Below are positions 36,238 to 49,992 of a stretch of DNA of 64,000 bases, piece after piece. A model generated the notes under the pieces. That model saw nothing but the letters and a program-made list of their open reading frames with translations, made no database searches and was not told the DNA's origin. The DNA comes from Selaginella moellendorffii (taxonomy: Eukaryota; Streptophyta; Lycopodiopsida; Selaginellales; Selaginellaceae), in assembly GCF_000143415.4 (NCBI RefSeq), contig NW_003314371.1, positions 410,788-474,787 of the forward strand, written 5' to 3'. The translations under genes were made by a program, and so were the position numbers. Each line of letters opens with the position of its first letter. Position 1 is the stretch's first letter.

Positions 36238-36345
36238 TTTTGTAAACTCCTAAATTTGGACTTTTTAGAAGGTCTCCCAACTCAATACTACTTAAATCCG
36301 AAAACACTTAACTTGATGTATAAGTATCCCAAGACTTTTAATCTA
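36238..36345 (-). mobile_element. 5S-bearing TRIM-like repeat, copy 2
   Basis: 36312-36258 on the minus strand keeps GTTAAGTG, AAGTAGTATTGAG and GGGAGACCTTCTAAAAAGTCC, the 5S A-box to C-box order. The flank taaactcctaaatttgg matches copies 1 and 3. The downstream arm is lost after about 36345. Confidence 0.6.
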
Positions 36346-37384
36346 TACATAATCTACCTACTAGAGCAGACAAACCCCCCTTTGTCGAAAATAAAAAATA
36401 TAGTAAAGAGAGTATGAAAGTTGGACTTTAGTGAAACTAATTTGGCCAAAAAAAGCTAATGTGACATAAGAAGGCTATACCCACATAATGAATAATCATA
36501 TAACCATTAAAAAGTCTAAAGTTAAAGTGGACACAAATGGATAAGTGGGGTAAATTGGTGAAGTGTTCAAGAGTTGGCTTTATCTCTTATGAGAGATTGA
36601 ATAGTCAATGCTCTCAATTTAAGTGTAGGTAACACTATTTACTTGAATACCTAGTATGGCTCATCAGAACCTTGCTCTAGCCACATTGCTAAAACACCTA
36701 AAGGCGGAAGATAAGGGGGAATACCCATGAGATTCACATAAGGCTACAGTGTTTCAAAATGTATTTTAAAGTTCTGGACTGTGGAAAGGTAGAGAAACAA
36801 TTATTTTGTGTAGTGACTAAGGATATGATCATATGATGAGGAAGTCCCAAAGGTCAATAGGAATTAATGGTTGGGCCTTCAAGCCTTAATTTAGTGGTGC
36901 ACTGCCGTGGATGAAATAGGACTTGGTAGGGATCAAAGAAAGGATATTAAGGAAATGTGTTCTTTATATCTTTGGGCATCCTAAAAATGCTTAGGCATGG
37001 TTATGAGATGATAGATAGTCTAGTTTTTGAGAAATGGGATTATAGTATAGGTGGTCTTGGACTATCAATGAAGTAAGGTGAAAGAATATAGCTTTAATGT
37101 AATAGGTTGATATATTAATGGTATCTTAAGGTGTTTATTATGGGATTGGACATATGGAGCACTTAGACCAAGTACAAGGGTTGAGTGGTATTGAGGCTAT
37201 TCATAGGGTTAGCAAATCCCTAAGTTAGGAATAAGACTTATAGAAGTTATAAGTGAAATTTTTTTAAGTGGTCAAAGTTGTGGTTAAGTGACTAAGTAGA
37301 ATGAACAATTTAGATGTTTACAATTCACATCTTAATAAATAGAAGTTGGGAGTTAATCAATGTCAATCTTAATATGTGATATGA

Positions 37385-37598
37385 TTCTATATAATAATAC
37401 CAAATGTAAGCTTTTAGATTTAGACTTTTTATGATATCACTTAGTTGTAAACTCTTGAATTTAGATTTTTAAAAGGTTATTCAGCTCAGTATTATTCAAA
37501 CCCAAAAGCACTTAACTTTAAGTATCCCAAAACCCAAGAATTGGAAAAGAAGGTGCATTTTTATTTATGAACTTTTACCCTTTTCTTGGGTTGTTCTT
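37385..37598 (-). mobile_element. 5S-bearing TRIM-like repeat, copy 3
   Basis: 37514-37462 on the minus strand carries GTTAAGTGCTTTTGGG then AATAATACTGAGCTG and an eroded C-box. The arm aagtatcccaaaaccc follows at 37518-37535. A further truncated start of the same repeat (aaatgtaagcttttagattt) lies just left at 37401-37432. Confidence 0.6.
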
Positions 37599-37599
37599 T

Positions 37600-37770
37600 T
37601 TGGTTATTTACACAACCTAATACTACTTAAATTTAAGGGTGCTTAACTTCAAGTATCCCAAGACCCTTAACCGATTGAAAAAGATGTACTCTTATTCATA
37701 AATTATTTCCATTTATTTTAAATTGTTATAGATTATCTTTTAAGTCATTCTCTTTAGTTGTTTATAGTTT
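37600..37770 (-). mobile_element. 5S-bearing TRIM-like repeat, copy 4
   Basis: 37647-37602 on the minus strand carries GTTAAGCACCCTTAAATTT then AAGTAGTATTAGGTTG and a damaged C-box. The arm continues through aagtatcccaagacccttaa and attatcttttaagtcattctc. Copies 3 and 4 are head-to-tail in the same orientation and could be the two LTRs of one collapsed element. Confidence 0.6.
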
Positions 37771-39440
37771 TCATTAGTGACCATGCAAAGAAGTTACAAT
37801 TACTACAAGAAAAAAACTCACACCCTAAATTGCTAATGTGTATAATGTGGATTTTCCAAATTTTTAGATATGCTACTAACATCTACAGGCACACTTGCAA
37901 TCTAGCTAATCCTTAGCGCAATGCTGATGAAGAGGAAGAAGTGGAGGAAAGCTCCTATACAAAGGAAGAATAGATTGTTTTAGGGAACTTTTTTTGTTTT
38001 TAGATACATACATTTTAATGTAATATAATATGTATGGACAAATTTTTATTAAGAAAAAGGATATAATTTTTAGTAAGAAATTAAGTTATAATTATTAAGA
38101 ACTATACATGAGATAATAAGAAGTTATAATAATTTTCAGTATGAAATTTTAACTTGAAATTATGTTGCTATCATATTATGGAGTGTGTTTCACAAAATGG
38201 TTTTAGAAGGCATGTGGCTAATAGAATTTACTTTTATCCTTGCTTTTAGTGTTTACAAAATATTAAAAGATGGATTTTAAGGAGACACAACTCTAATCAA
38301 CTTATACTCAATGAAACAAGTAAGGAGTGAACCCTAGACCAACCTCTCAACCTTTAAAGCATGACAGCACATGCTATAAAATACTCTTGGAATATTTATG
38401 TGGTTTGTGTCATTCTCCCCTCATGAACGAACTATAGATAACAACCTCAAGAAGTTAAATGAGCTTTACATAAAGAGATTCCAAAGCAATATAACCATGA
38501 AGAAAAGATGTATAAACGGCAACACTAACATTACCCTAAAAGGCTACGAAAGAAAGAAAATAATATGGCTTTCTTATATGACAATATGATCATGAAAACA
38601 AGAGAATAAAAATAAAACAAATGGCTCAAATCATAGAAAAATATGATTATAGACCTTCCCTTCATCAAGAATGTCATCTAAGTCATAGCTAAAACTCAAA
38701 AACACTCTCTTCATATCATACTCAATTTCTTATATAGCTTCACCTATGGAATAATCATTCCACTAAACCATCCCAAGTTATCTTACATATGTCTTTAAGT
38801 ATGAATATTGGCTAGATTGGCCTTCTTTGCATCAATTTAGGGATGATGGACTTATTCATGACATCACTAAAGTGCAAACACATTTTAAACTTGCTCATAT
38901 GGAATGTTGAATGAATCTTTAAACTAGTTAGTAAGTCCAAAATGTAAGCAAGATCCCCCACATGCTGTAAAATTATCTATAACCCACAATACTATGGAGA
39001 CAACTTAGCACTACCACCTTCTTTTAGAAACTATTGTGCATTCGATTTTAATGACGACAATGCTCATTAACCAATCTTTTATCTTATTCTTGAGGTTGTT
39101 TTATATTCAACTTTGCCAACTCAAGCTTGTCTTTTATATCCTCTAAGAAATCACAAGCATCAGACACCCTAACTAAAGCCAAATTTAAACTTATGGAAGA
39201 CTTATGCTCATAACTATATATCATCATGGGTATCGAAGCAAATGGCATGGGTTCGATTCTTATTGATTAGTGGCTACTCAAATTATAATATACCCTTGAG
39301 CAAGGTATATTCCTACCTTTAAATTTGAAATCATATGTATTAGACATCTATGTATACATCCTTTCTCTTGTGGAGCATCAAGTGGATAACTAGTTGCCTC
39401 ACATGGAATAATTGGTCTACATAATAAAAGGATTGGTAGA
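37771..39440. other. AT-rich DNA, no gene recognised
   Basis: About 1.7 kb with very short frames only. Parts of 38640-39200 may belong to the gypsy relic further right, but I see no motif that proves it. Confidence 0.45.
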
Positions 39441-39447
39441 TTCAATA

Positions 39448-39815
39448 TGAAAATGGAGGTGTTAGTTCCCTTTGGCTCATAGTCAATAGTCAATAAGGAT
39501 ATTAACATATGCTAGTTCTCCTTAGCTTAGTAGAGGTTGTTAGTTAATAGTTATTAAGGATATTGACATTTTTTAAGGGGGTGAATGTAGCATATGTGAT
39601 CATAAGATGATATTTGAATATACTATCACTGTGGATCTTTAAAATTTCAAGTTGGAAATGGAGGTGTTAATTCCTCTTGACTCAATAGGGGTTAATAGTC
39701 AATAGTCAATAAAGATATTAACATGTAATCATATGATGAAATTTGGATATATTATCACCATAGATCCTTGAAACTTTGGATCCTTATTGACATCTCTAAA
39801 GGGGGGTGAGTGTAA
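39448..39815. repeat. Degenerate tandem repeat, about three units
   Basis: Units share aatggaggtgttagttcc, atagtcaatagtcaataa(g)gatattaaca and the atatgatgaaatttgg(a)tat-ttatcac block, starting near 39448, 39540 and 39655. Possibly LTR-derived or a local tandem duplication. No coding potential. Confidence 0.55.
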
Positions 39816-39991
39816 TGCATGGATTCTTGGAACCCCAAGAGATAAATAAGGATAAAATAGTTACTAAAGGCTCTCTCATTAAGTAATTACCCCTTTTTTA
39901 GTTGGCTTAAAAGGAAAGAAATAGGGTGCATTATATATTGTGAGCAAACTGGACCAAAAGCAATTACTTTTTCCATACTCCTTTGCGAGTC

Positions 39992-40016
39992 AATATATAT
40001 ATATTATATATATATA
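39992..40016. repeat. (TA)n microsatellite
   Basis: Alternating TA over about 25 bp, interrupted once. Confidence 0.9.
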
Positions 40017-40019
40017 AGA

Positions 40020-40900
40020 CAAGTTAAATTTCTCATAAAAGATCTCAACATATCTTCCAAGAGCTGATTTATACATTTTATCTACCCATTTAATTATGGA
40101 TACTCACCATTACTTATGTTTAGCTTAGTCTTTAGTTTCTCAAATACTATTTGCCAAAACTTGGACGTGAACTTGGGATCCCAATCACTCATAATATCAC
40201 TTGACAAACCATAAAGATTAATTAACTGATTTATAAATAGTTAAGTAAATTTAGAAGTTTTAATTGTCATTTTCACTAAAAAGAAGTGTCCATGACTACT
40301 GAAATAGCATTATTTTCTTAAAAGGTCTTAAGAAAACTAGTGATAAAGTTTATCAAGATGCTATCCCACTTATTCATCAGTACGTGTAGAGGATGATAGA
40401 AGTTAGTGAGCTTCTAATGATCAACTTTGATTACTTAGCAAGTCAAACAACCATATATATACTTATTAACATCTAACTTCATTTCAAGTCAAAAGAAATG
40501 CCTCTTCAATTTTTAATACCTTGGATGCCCAATATTTGGCACATCATGACACTCAACCAAAATTTGTTTGACAAATTTGTCAACATAAGGAACTATCATA
40601 TGTCACTTCTTCACCAGAATTCTATCATGCATCTTGAATGACATAAATTTGTCACCCTTTAAATCTATAGAGGCATCTCTCTATTAAACCTTTTCATGAA
40701 TATCAATGATAAAAGAGTTGAAGTTAACAAACTCCTTAAGAATATTTAGTTTGAATTTACATGGAAATCTGACCTATACAAATAATGTTGTCATTCCTTC
40801 ACAATAATATTTACAACATACAACTCCTTATCTTGAATAGGCCAATTTTACTGTGTGGCATCAAACTTGTGACTCATGTACGTGAATGGATGGCCAATTG
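40020..40900 (-). mobile_element. Ty3/gypsy pol relic (RNase H to integrase)
   Basis: The minus strand, read through many stops, keeps the order of a gypsy polyprotein. An RNase H trace (QDKELYVVN, then QHYLYRSDF) lies at about 40860-40770. An integrase zinc-binding trace (ECHDVPNIGHP ... YGCLTC) lies at about 40560-40440. The integrase core (LYGLSSDIMSDWDPKFTSKF, then QLLEDMLRSFM) lies at about 40215-40030. Stops and indels occur throughout, so it is inactive. No LTRs were found. It shows that much of 38-41 kb is decayed gypsy sequence. Confidence 0.75.
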
Positions 40901-41470
40901 TCCAATAACAATATCATTCATATTTGTCTAGTCTCAAGATCAAAAATCTTCAACACAGGAGTAGAGACATAACACTATTAACACTAATTAACACTTCTCA
41001 TCCCAACCATGAAATTTTAATGTGTTCTAAAGAATATCAGTCAACGGAGCAATTATCTCTAAGAATTTGCATTGAAAACTTTAACTATACCAAAAATACT
41101 ACAAAGATCACTACTCCCTATATTAATGAAATGAACAAAGAGCAAGCCTACCTCCCAACCCTTAAGGCCAAATCCCATAGGCTGTAGAATATTCGTGGAA
41201 TATTCCAATGGTTTATATCACTCAAGCTCCGGACAGATCAATCAAACTAGCAAGATTTGTGGCATGTCCAATAGGTCTTATGATCATATCCATTGCATAA
41301 AGCTAGAGCTTTGAGGTGTATGAAAGTGGTGGTCCAAGAAGAACAATAGCAAACCTTTGAAGAATGCCTCCTTTTGTTGCTCCAAAGCTCTTCAGTTGAC
41401 AAAGTACAAGAAATCAAGGGTCTTGTCTCTGATTCTTTTCTCTCCGCAAGTGGGAGCTGCTCTTGTCACC
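40901..41470. other. AT-rich edge of the repeat block
   Basis: Contains one 87-codon frame (40924-41187) of Ile/Asn/Thr-rich composition with no recognisable motif. Probably transposon debris. GC rises from about 41350. Confidence 0.4.
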
Positions 41471-41725
41471 TTTTCCATGAGGTATGGTTGAGGAGGGCCT
41501 TTGAGAGGTTGGAGCTTCTTAACTTGGAACACAATACTGGGTACATATTGGGTACATGTGGATAGCTTCACGTTTTCAAGCATCTATGGAGCTTGCTTGG
41601 ACCTTTGCAACAAGTCCATTCACCAGCGAGTAGTCTCTGTTGGACAAAGCCAACTTGGTTATAAAGAATGTGTATGTACAAGGTGTGCTCACTTGGACTA
41701 CACAAGGAAGAGATGGTAGGGACGA
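41470..41725 (+). pseudogene. Possible PPR fragment
   Basis: Short PPR-like words occur in two frames: RRAFERLE at about 41496-41520 and LTWNTILGTYW at about 41518-41550. The latter is followed by FTFSSIYGACLDL, the spacing seen in plant PPR proteins. There is no open frame beyond 72 codons. It could be a decayed PPR exon or chance. Confidence 0.35.
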
Positions 41726-41807
41726 GACAACCATATTTCCTGGATGGCTGCATGCCAGTTACACAATGAAGATATAGCCCAAGAGAGACTGGGTTGATCA
41801 CCTGGAG

Positions 41808-41935
41808 TCGTTGTTGATCATCATGGTTCTCATGAGATAATCTCTGTCATCCATTTGCTCCTGCACCATGCTAATGCTTGTGCTTCCTATTGAGTCTTGA
41901 GGCAAAATCTTTCTTTCACTGGTGAAATGGTGTCA
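41808..41935. repeat. Dispersed repeat block, copy 2 (mate at 29070)
   Basis: Shares tcatgagataatctc, atccatttgctc, caccatg/taccatg, agtctcga/agtcttga and caaagagacaac with 29070-29200. It lies next to an unidentified minus-strand frame. Confidence 0.6.
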
Positions 41936-42190
41936 AAGAGACAACCTTTCTTAGCATGTGGAACGAGGTCCATGAACCACTGGCCTTGTACCATTTGCTC
42001 CAAGAACTCGGTGTACCTCATTGAGCATCGCATCAACTCGGGCTCTTGCTTCCTGCTGTCCACGAAGAAAACATCCTGTTTAAGACCGTTTGATTCACGC
42101 TCATTGAGAATGAAAAGGTATGAATGTTCCAATTTGACAGCTTTGGCTAGCAAATTGAGGCGCTTATAGAATCTCTCCCCCGGAGGACGG
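41887..42190 (-). pseudogene. Unidentified gene relic
   Basis: A minus-strand frame (88 codons as an ORF, open slightly further upstream) with balanced protein-like composition, including FILNERESNG, DVFFVDSRKQEPELMRCSMR and FLEQMVQGQWFMDLVPHAKK. I do not recognise the family. Its tail overlaps the dispersed repeat shared with 29070, so it may be part of a captured or transposon-borne gene. There is no start context or partner exon. Confidence 0.3.
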
Positions 42191-42636
42191 CTGTGAAGCC
42201 TCGCAGCGCTTCAAAGCTGCTGCAGTTTGTGGGCATGCCACATCTTAAACATGCACTTTGTGTAGCGATAAAGGGGTTCATCTTTTAATGGGAACTCCAT
42301 GTGCGACTCTAGCATTAAGCCCACATCCCAGCTTGAGCTTCTTCGGTATCTCAAGAGATTGATTCACGACGTTTTAGAAGGAAAGACTTATGGTTGAATA
42401 GTCAAGATTGACCATAATAACTCCGGAAGCTTGGTGGTGTTAAAATTATTTAGTTAAGTATGTTTTATGTTAAACTAAAAAGAAGCAGTTTAGGGCAGCT
42501 AGAGGATATCCTCTGTGGATGCCGTGAAGGGACGGTTATAGAACCGCCACGTGTAAGAAGGCGGGCCATTGTTAGGTATTATTTAAGAAGTTAGGGCACG
42601 GGAGCTCGAGTCGGGGTCGATCGAGAGCGAGGGAGG
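42191..42636. promoter_or_regulatory. Upstream region of the DUF7722-like gene
   Basis: No gene seen. The sequence changes from repeat-like to gene-like GC content near 42480. A tattattta stretch near 42577 is the best TATA-like candidate, about 60 nt before the ATG. Confidence 0.4.
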
Positions 42637-43083
42637 ATGCCATCGGTTATGGGCGGCGGCAGCGGCAGCGGCGAGAATGAATCGCCCATTCGCAGCGGCG
42701 GGCGGCCCCCGCGCACATTCAGCCTCAGCAATCTCATATCGGAGCTGGTTGGATCGTCGTCGTCCAAGAGCCAGCAGCAGCAGCAGCAGCAGCAGCAGCC
42801 ACCAGCGGCGCCGCCCATCCGGCGGATGTGGTCCGCGGGGGACGTGGAGGGGCTGACGCGCTGCCCCTACTCGGCGGTGGTGAAGAATCCGGGCGTGCCA
42901 TTCGAGTTCCAGATGCCCGTCCACTACCCGCGCTTCACCCGGCAGCAGTACGCCACCATGCCCGAGTGGCAGATCGATCGGCTGCTCGAGGAGTATGGGC
43001 TGCCCGCGCACGACATGGGTGGCGTTGAGGACAAGCGCCAGTACGCCATCGGTGCCTTCCTGTGGAAGGAGCAGCAATCTTAA
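42637..43083 (+). CDS. Small plant-specific DUF7722-like protein
   Basis: Intronless, 148 aa. The N-terminal half is low-complexity: Gly/Ser-rich, a serine run and nine Gln from a CAG repeat. The C-terminal 55 residues are compact and conserved in appearance: FEFQMPVHYPRFTRQQYATM, PEWQIDRLLEEYGLP, KRQYAIGAFLW. I associate this MPVHYPR-x-MPEW-x-LL-x-YGLP-x-AxGAFLW pattern with the plant DUF7722 family, whose function is unknown. No signal peptide or membrane segment. The start codon follows a short leader. An antisense frame of similar length is an artefact of GC-rich codons. Confidence 0.7.
   Translation: MPSVMGGGSGSGENESPIRSGGRPPRTFSLSNLISELVGSSSSKSQQQQQQQQQPPAAPPIRRMWSAGDVEGLTRCPYSAVVKNPGVPFEFQMPVHYPRFTRQQYATMPEWQIDRLLEEYGLPAHDMGGVEDKRQYAIGAFLWKEQQS
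42773..42798 (+). repeat. CAG microsatellite encoding polyglutamine
   Basis: Perfect CAG units, about nine, encode the Gln run of the DUF7722-like protein. Such runs commonly vary in length between individuals. Confidence 0.9.
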
Positions 43084-44184
43084 GCGCGCCCGCGATCCAG
43101 GCGGTTTTCTTCACGAGGAGGTGAGAGATAGAGGAGAGGGAGAGAGTTGGAATCCATAGCTTTCGCTTGTGTTGGTGACGAAAGGGAAGAAAGGATTTCG
43201 AATATTCTGACCTAAAGTGGCACGGTGGCCGTGGATTCGGTCGCACGGCCGGCGGCTGCGATTCTCTGGGGGATAGCGCGGGGGATATACCGTGCCGTCC
43301 CTGCCGCCAGTTTTGGCGGCTAGCCCCCAGATTTAGCGTAGCGCGTCTTTTTGTAAAAGTAGAAAACGCTTGGAATACACAAAGCTGTTCCTTCACGGCA
43401 TTCCCGTTGTTCCAACGCGGTAGCTTTGGTGGCAAACCTCGCTAACTAACATAACATAACGTAACAGCCCTCCCAACGCCACTGGCGGCTAACTTAACCG
43501 CTGTGTTAGTGGAGTCCGCAACCGAAAAGCGTGTGTTGTTGAATGGGGGAGGTTGGGTTGGATAGATAGACTTTGGTTTTTTTTTTTTTTTCTCCTGGTG
43601 GGCTTTGATCGCTCAATCAAGAGAGAGGGAGAGAGAGGCGTGGTCTTGCAAAAATCCACTAAAAAAGAACTCGTCAAGAAAAGGAAGGAGTAAAAAGAAA
43701 GAGAAACTTGGAAACCCCCCCTGTGTGTTTCAATCAATCGCAAAGTGGTACTGGAGTTACGATCTCCACGACGCGTGGTGGTGGTGGAGTCAAAGGGCCG
43801 CCAAGCCCAAGGCGAAGGAAACGAGAGAGAGATCCCTGGGAGAGCTCTCTCGTAGGTAGGCACCACTTCGTGTTACTACTTTAGCACTACCAGTCACTGG
43901 GACACCGCGAGAGTTCCTGTCTGGGATCTACCAAGGGTACCACCAACACAAACAAAAAGTAAGAGATTTGGGGAGAGCTCCTCTTTTTTTGCTCCTTTGG
44001 GGGTCAGTGACATGGTTAGTCGTGCTGCCCCTTGATGATGAGAAAGAGGCGGAGGAAGCTAAGGTTTTCGTGTAAGTTTTTTCTCTTGTTGTGGATCTAG
44101 AAGATGGTCTCGTTTCTAACTTCGCTTGGTTCTTGGTTTTTTTTTTTTGGCCTATGGCAGAGAGCGGTGTGAAGCCAAGTCGCC
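43084..44184. promoter_or_regulatory. 3' UTR of the DUF7722-like gene and leader of the demethylase gene
   Basis: About 1.1 kb with no credible ORF. Contains GA-rich leader-like sequence. A likely leader intron spans 44072-44160 (GTAAGT at its start, TGGCAG at its end), placing the demethylase ATG 24 nt after the splice site. Confidence 0.55.
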
Positions 44185-47529
<3,345 letters not shown>

Positions 47530-48234
47530 TTCATTTAGGACTGATCGTAGTCGCGCTCCGATTCGAGCCAAACTAAACTGTTTTGCTGCTAATAAGCTGC
47601 TGCTGAGTGTAAATATCGAACAAGAAACTCTCACTCTTCTTCCATAGTCCTGTTTGCTTGGGGATCAAGTAGGACGAGGTGCTACCCAATGTGCCGACTT
47701 TGCGGTTTTGTAATTAAAGTAGATAATCATATTTCTCCTATATTATTTTGCTCAAATAAGTGAATTAAAAATTTTCACTTGATAAATGAATATTATTACA
47801 ATAATTTTTTTTAAGTGTTACTTTTAGAAAAGTAATATTCTATTTCCTATTGTTAATATTATCTAAAATATTATTATTACAATAGTATCATGACTAGAAA
47901 ATATTATAAACTAAAATTTTAATAATTTTCAAATGAGAATTTTCTTATGAAGACATATATAATAGCCTAAAAATGACAATATAATTTGTTCTAAACTAAA
48001 AAATTTATATTTTAATAATATAATAACTATGGAATATCTTATAATATAATTTCTTAAAATAAATATTTAGAATACATTAATCGAGCTTCCCATATAATAA
48101 TCTTGGCAATCTTTTACATATATTGTGATGATAGAAAGTATGTTATAGCTGGCGATCAACGAGGAAGTCACAGTTTTTTCGGATTTCGCAGTGTTTTCTA
48201 GGGTCTTCTGCCCCAAGGGGTTGACTGAGGGTGT
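47530..48234. other. AT-rich spacer between convergent genes
   Basis: 3' UTR of the demethylase, then about 400 bp of very AT-rich sequence (47720-48140), then the 3' flank of PPR-2. No gene seen. The words ggatcaagtaggacgaggtgct and gtgccgactttgc occur both at 47661-47693 and 48290-48336, so a piece of PPR-2's 3' end is duplicated here. Confidence 0.55.
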
Positions 48235-49980
48235 TCACATTAAATACAATCTTGAGCGCTCCTTGCTCCCCTGACAAGTGTTCGCTAGGATCAAGTAGGA
48301 CGAGGTGCTCACTGGAGATAGCCTAAGTGCCGACTTTGCAGCTTTGGCAGCGATGGTGTGATCCTTTTGAGTGCTGCTCGCAGCAAGCAAGCACCTCCAG
48401 TCGATGGCGTCCGGCGGGAATGGCATCTCCGCGACAAGCTCCTTGGCCTCTCTCGTGTGCCCGGCTCGCGCCAGCAAATCCACCATGCAGCTAAACGCTA
48501 GCTTGCTCGGCTCCACTCCATAGTCCGCCACCATCGAGTAGAAGCATCTCCAGCCAGCGGCGAGAGCTCCAATGCGACTACATGCCGCGAGAACGCACAC
48601 GAAAGCGGCCTCGTCGGGCTTGCGCCCGCCTCCAGCATCCATCTCCCGCAGCAGCTCCAAGCACGCCTCAAATTCGCCCTTGACGGCGTAGGCCGCGAGC
48701 AGGGAATTCGCCGCCACTCCATCCCTCTCGGGCATTCCTTCCAGCAGCTTCTCGGCGTGGCGGACGAGCCCCTTGCTCGTGTAGGCCGAGACCATGGCGT
48801 TCCACGAGACCGAGTTCCTGACGGGCATGGCGTGGAAGACAGCTCTCGCCTTCCCCGCGAGCTTGTTTTGAGCGTAGGCCGCGAGCGTCACGGTCCACGA
48901 CACTACGTCCTTGCCTGGGATCCGAGAGAAGAAAGTTTCCATCTCTTGGACGTGGCCGGTTTGAGCGTAGGCCGTGAGCAGCGACGTCCAGCTCCCGGTG
49001 TTGCGCTCGGGCATTTGATCAAACAGGCTCTTGGCCTCCTCGAGCCGGCAATGCCCCTTTTGGGCATACGAATCCAGCATCGTGTTCCAGGAGATGATGT
49101 CTCGTTCAGGCATCCCATCGAAAAAGAGCTTTGCGTCGTCGATCTTCCCGGACAGGGTGTAAGCAGCCAGCATTGAGTTCCAGGACACCAAGTTTGGTTG
49201 CGGCACTAGATCAAACAGCCTCTTTGCTTGGTCCAATTGCCCATCTCGGGCAAATACTGCTAGCATCACGTTCCAGGAGACTGAATCCAGCTCCGGCATC
49301 GATGTGAAGACCTTTTTTGCCGATTCGATGTCTCCACTTTGTGAAAATGCCGATAAGATTGCGGTCCATGAGACCAAGCTCCACTCCGCCATGCAATCAA
49401 AGACTCGTTTGGTTTGCAAAATATGCCCGGTTTGGGCATATCCGGATAGAAGAGCGTTCCAAGTCACAAGGTTCCTTTCTTCCATGCTGGAAAACACTCG
49501 GGTAGCCGAATCGAAGTCATTGCTGTTGATGTAGCTTGTCAAGAGGGCTGTCCACGAGATCACGTTCCACTCTGGGATCTCGTCAAACAGGAGCTTTGCT
49601 TGGAGGACATACCCCGAGTGGGCATACGCTCCCAAGAGAGAGTTCCAAACAACCAAGTCCCACGCGGGCATTCGATCGAACAGAGCCTTTGCTTCACGAA
49701 TTTCGCCGCTGTGAGTGTAGGCGGAGAGGAGAAGAGACCACGAGTAGGAATTTCTCTTGTGGTCGAGGATGCCATCGAAGACCGCTCTTGCGCTGCTGGG
49801 ACTCTTAAACTTGCCGTAGACAAGGATGAGAACGTTGGAGAGGTAGATCCTGGCGCGCAGGAGCTCCGGATCGATCCGAGCATGGATGCTCTTCACCTGG
49901 GCGAGCGTGGTGCACGATCGGATTAGACCATCCAAGGCTTCTACTTCGACAGCACTGGAAGATCGAGAACGATCGAGCAT
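48235..49980 (-). CDS. Intronless PPR protein (PPR-2)
   Basis: 581 aa. After a short N-terminus (LIRSCTTLAQVKSIHARI, the usual start of plant PLS proteins) come 12 recognisable PPR units with FDxMPxWDLVVWNSL-type signatures. The divergent terminal units follow (AFVCVLAACSRIGALAAGWR, FSCMVDLLARAGHTREAKEL, WRCLLAASST). It stops shortly after SYLILANTC, so E+ and DYW domains are absent. The predicted role is sequence-specific RNA binding, usually in an organelle; no clear targeting peptide is visible. Its ATG lies 12 nt after the stop of PPR-3 and in the same frame, so the two may share a transcript or once have been one protein. Confidence 0.9.
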   Translation of the reverse strand: MLDRSRSSSAVEVEALDGLIRSCTTLAQVKSIHARIDPELLRARIYLSNVLILVYGKFKSPSSARAVFDGILDHKRNSYSWSLLLSAYTHSGEIREAKALFDRMPAWDLVVWNSLLGAYAHSGYVLQAKLLFDEIPEWNVISWTALLTSYINSNDFDSATRVFSSMEERNLVTWNALLSGYAQTGHILQTKRVFDCMAEWSLVSWTAILSAFSQSGDIESAKKVFTSMPELDSVSWNVMLAVFARDGQLDQAKRLFDLVPQPNLVSWNSMLAAYTLSGKIDDAKLFFDGMPERDIISWNTMLDSYAQKGHCRLEEAKSLFDQMPERNTGSWTSLLTAYAQTGHVQEMETFFSRIPGKDVVSWTVTLAAYAQNKLAGKARAVFHAMPVRNSVSWNAMVSAYTSKGLVRHAEKLLEGMPERDGVAANSLLAAYAVKGEFEACLELLREMDAGGGRKPDEAAFVCVLAACSRIGALAAGWRCFYSMVADYGVEPSKLAFSCMVDLLARAGHTREAKELVAEMPFPPDAIDWRCLLAASSTQKDHTIAAKAAKSALRLSPVSTSSYLILANTCQGSKERSRLYLM

Positions 49981-49992
49981 TCTTTTGATCGA

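Noticed and set aside
42583-43077. 164-codon frame antisense to the DUF7722-like gene
   Set aside because: Low-complexity Leu/Arg/Ala composition created by the CAG and GGC runs of the sense gene.
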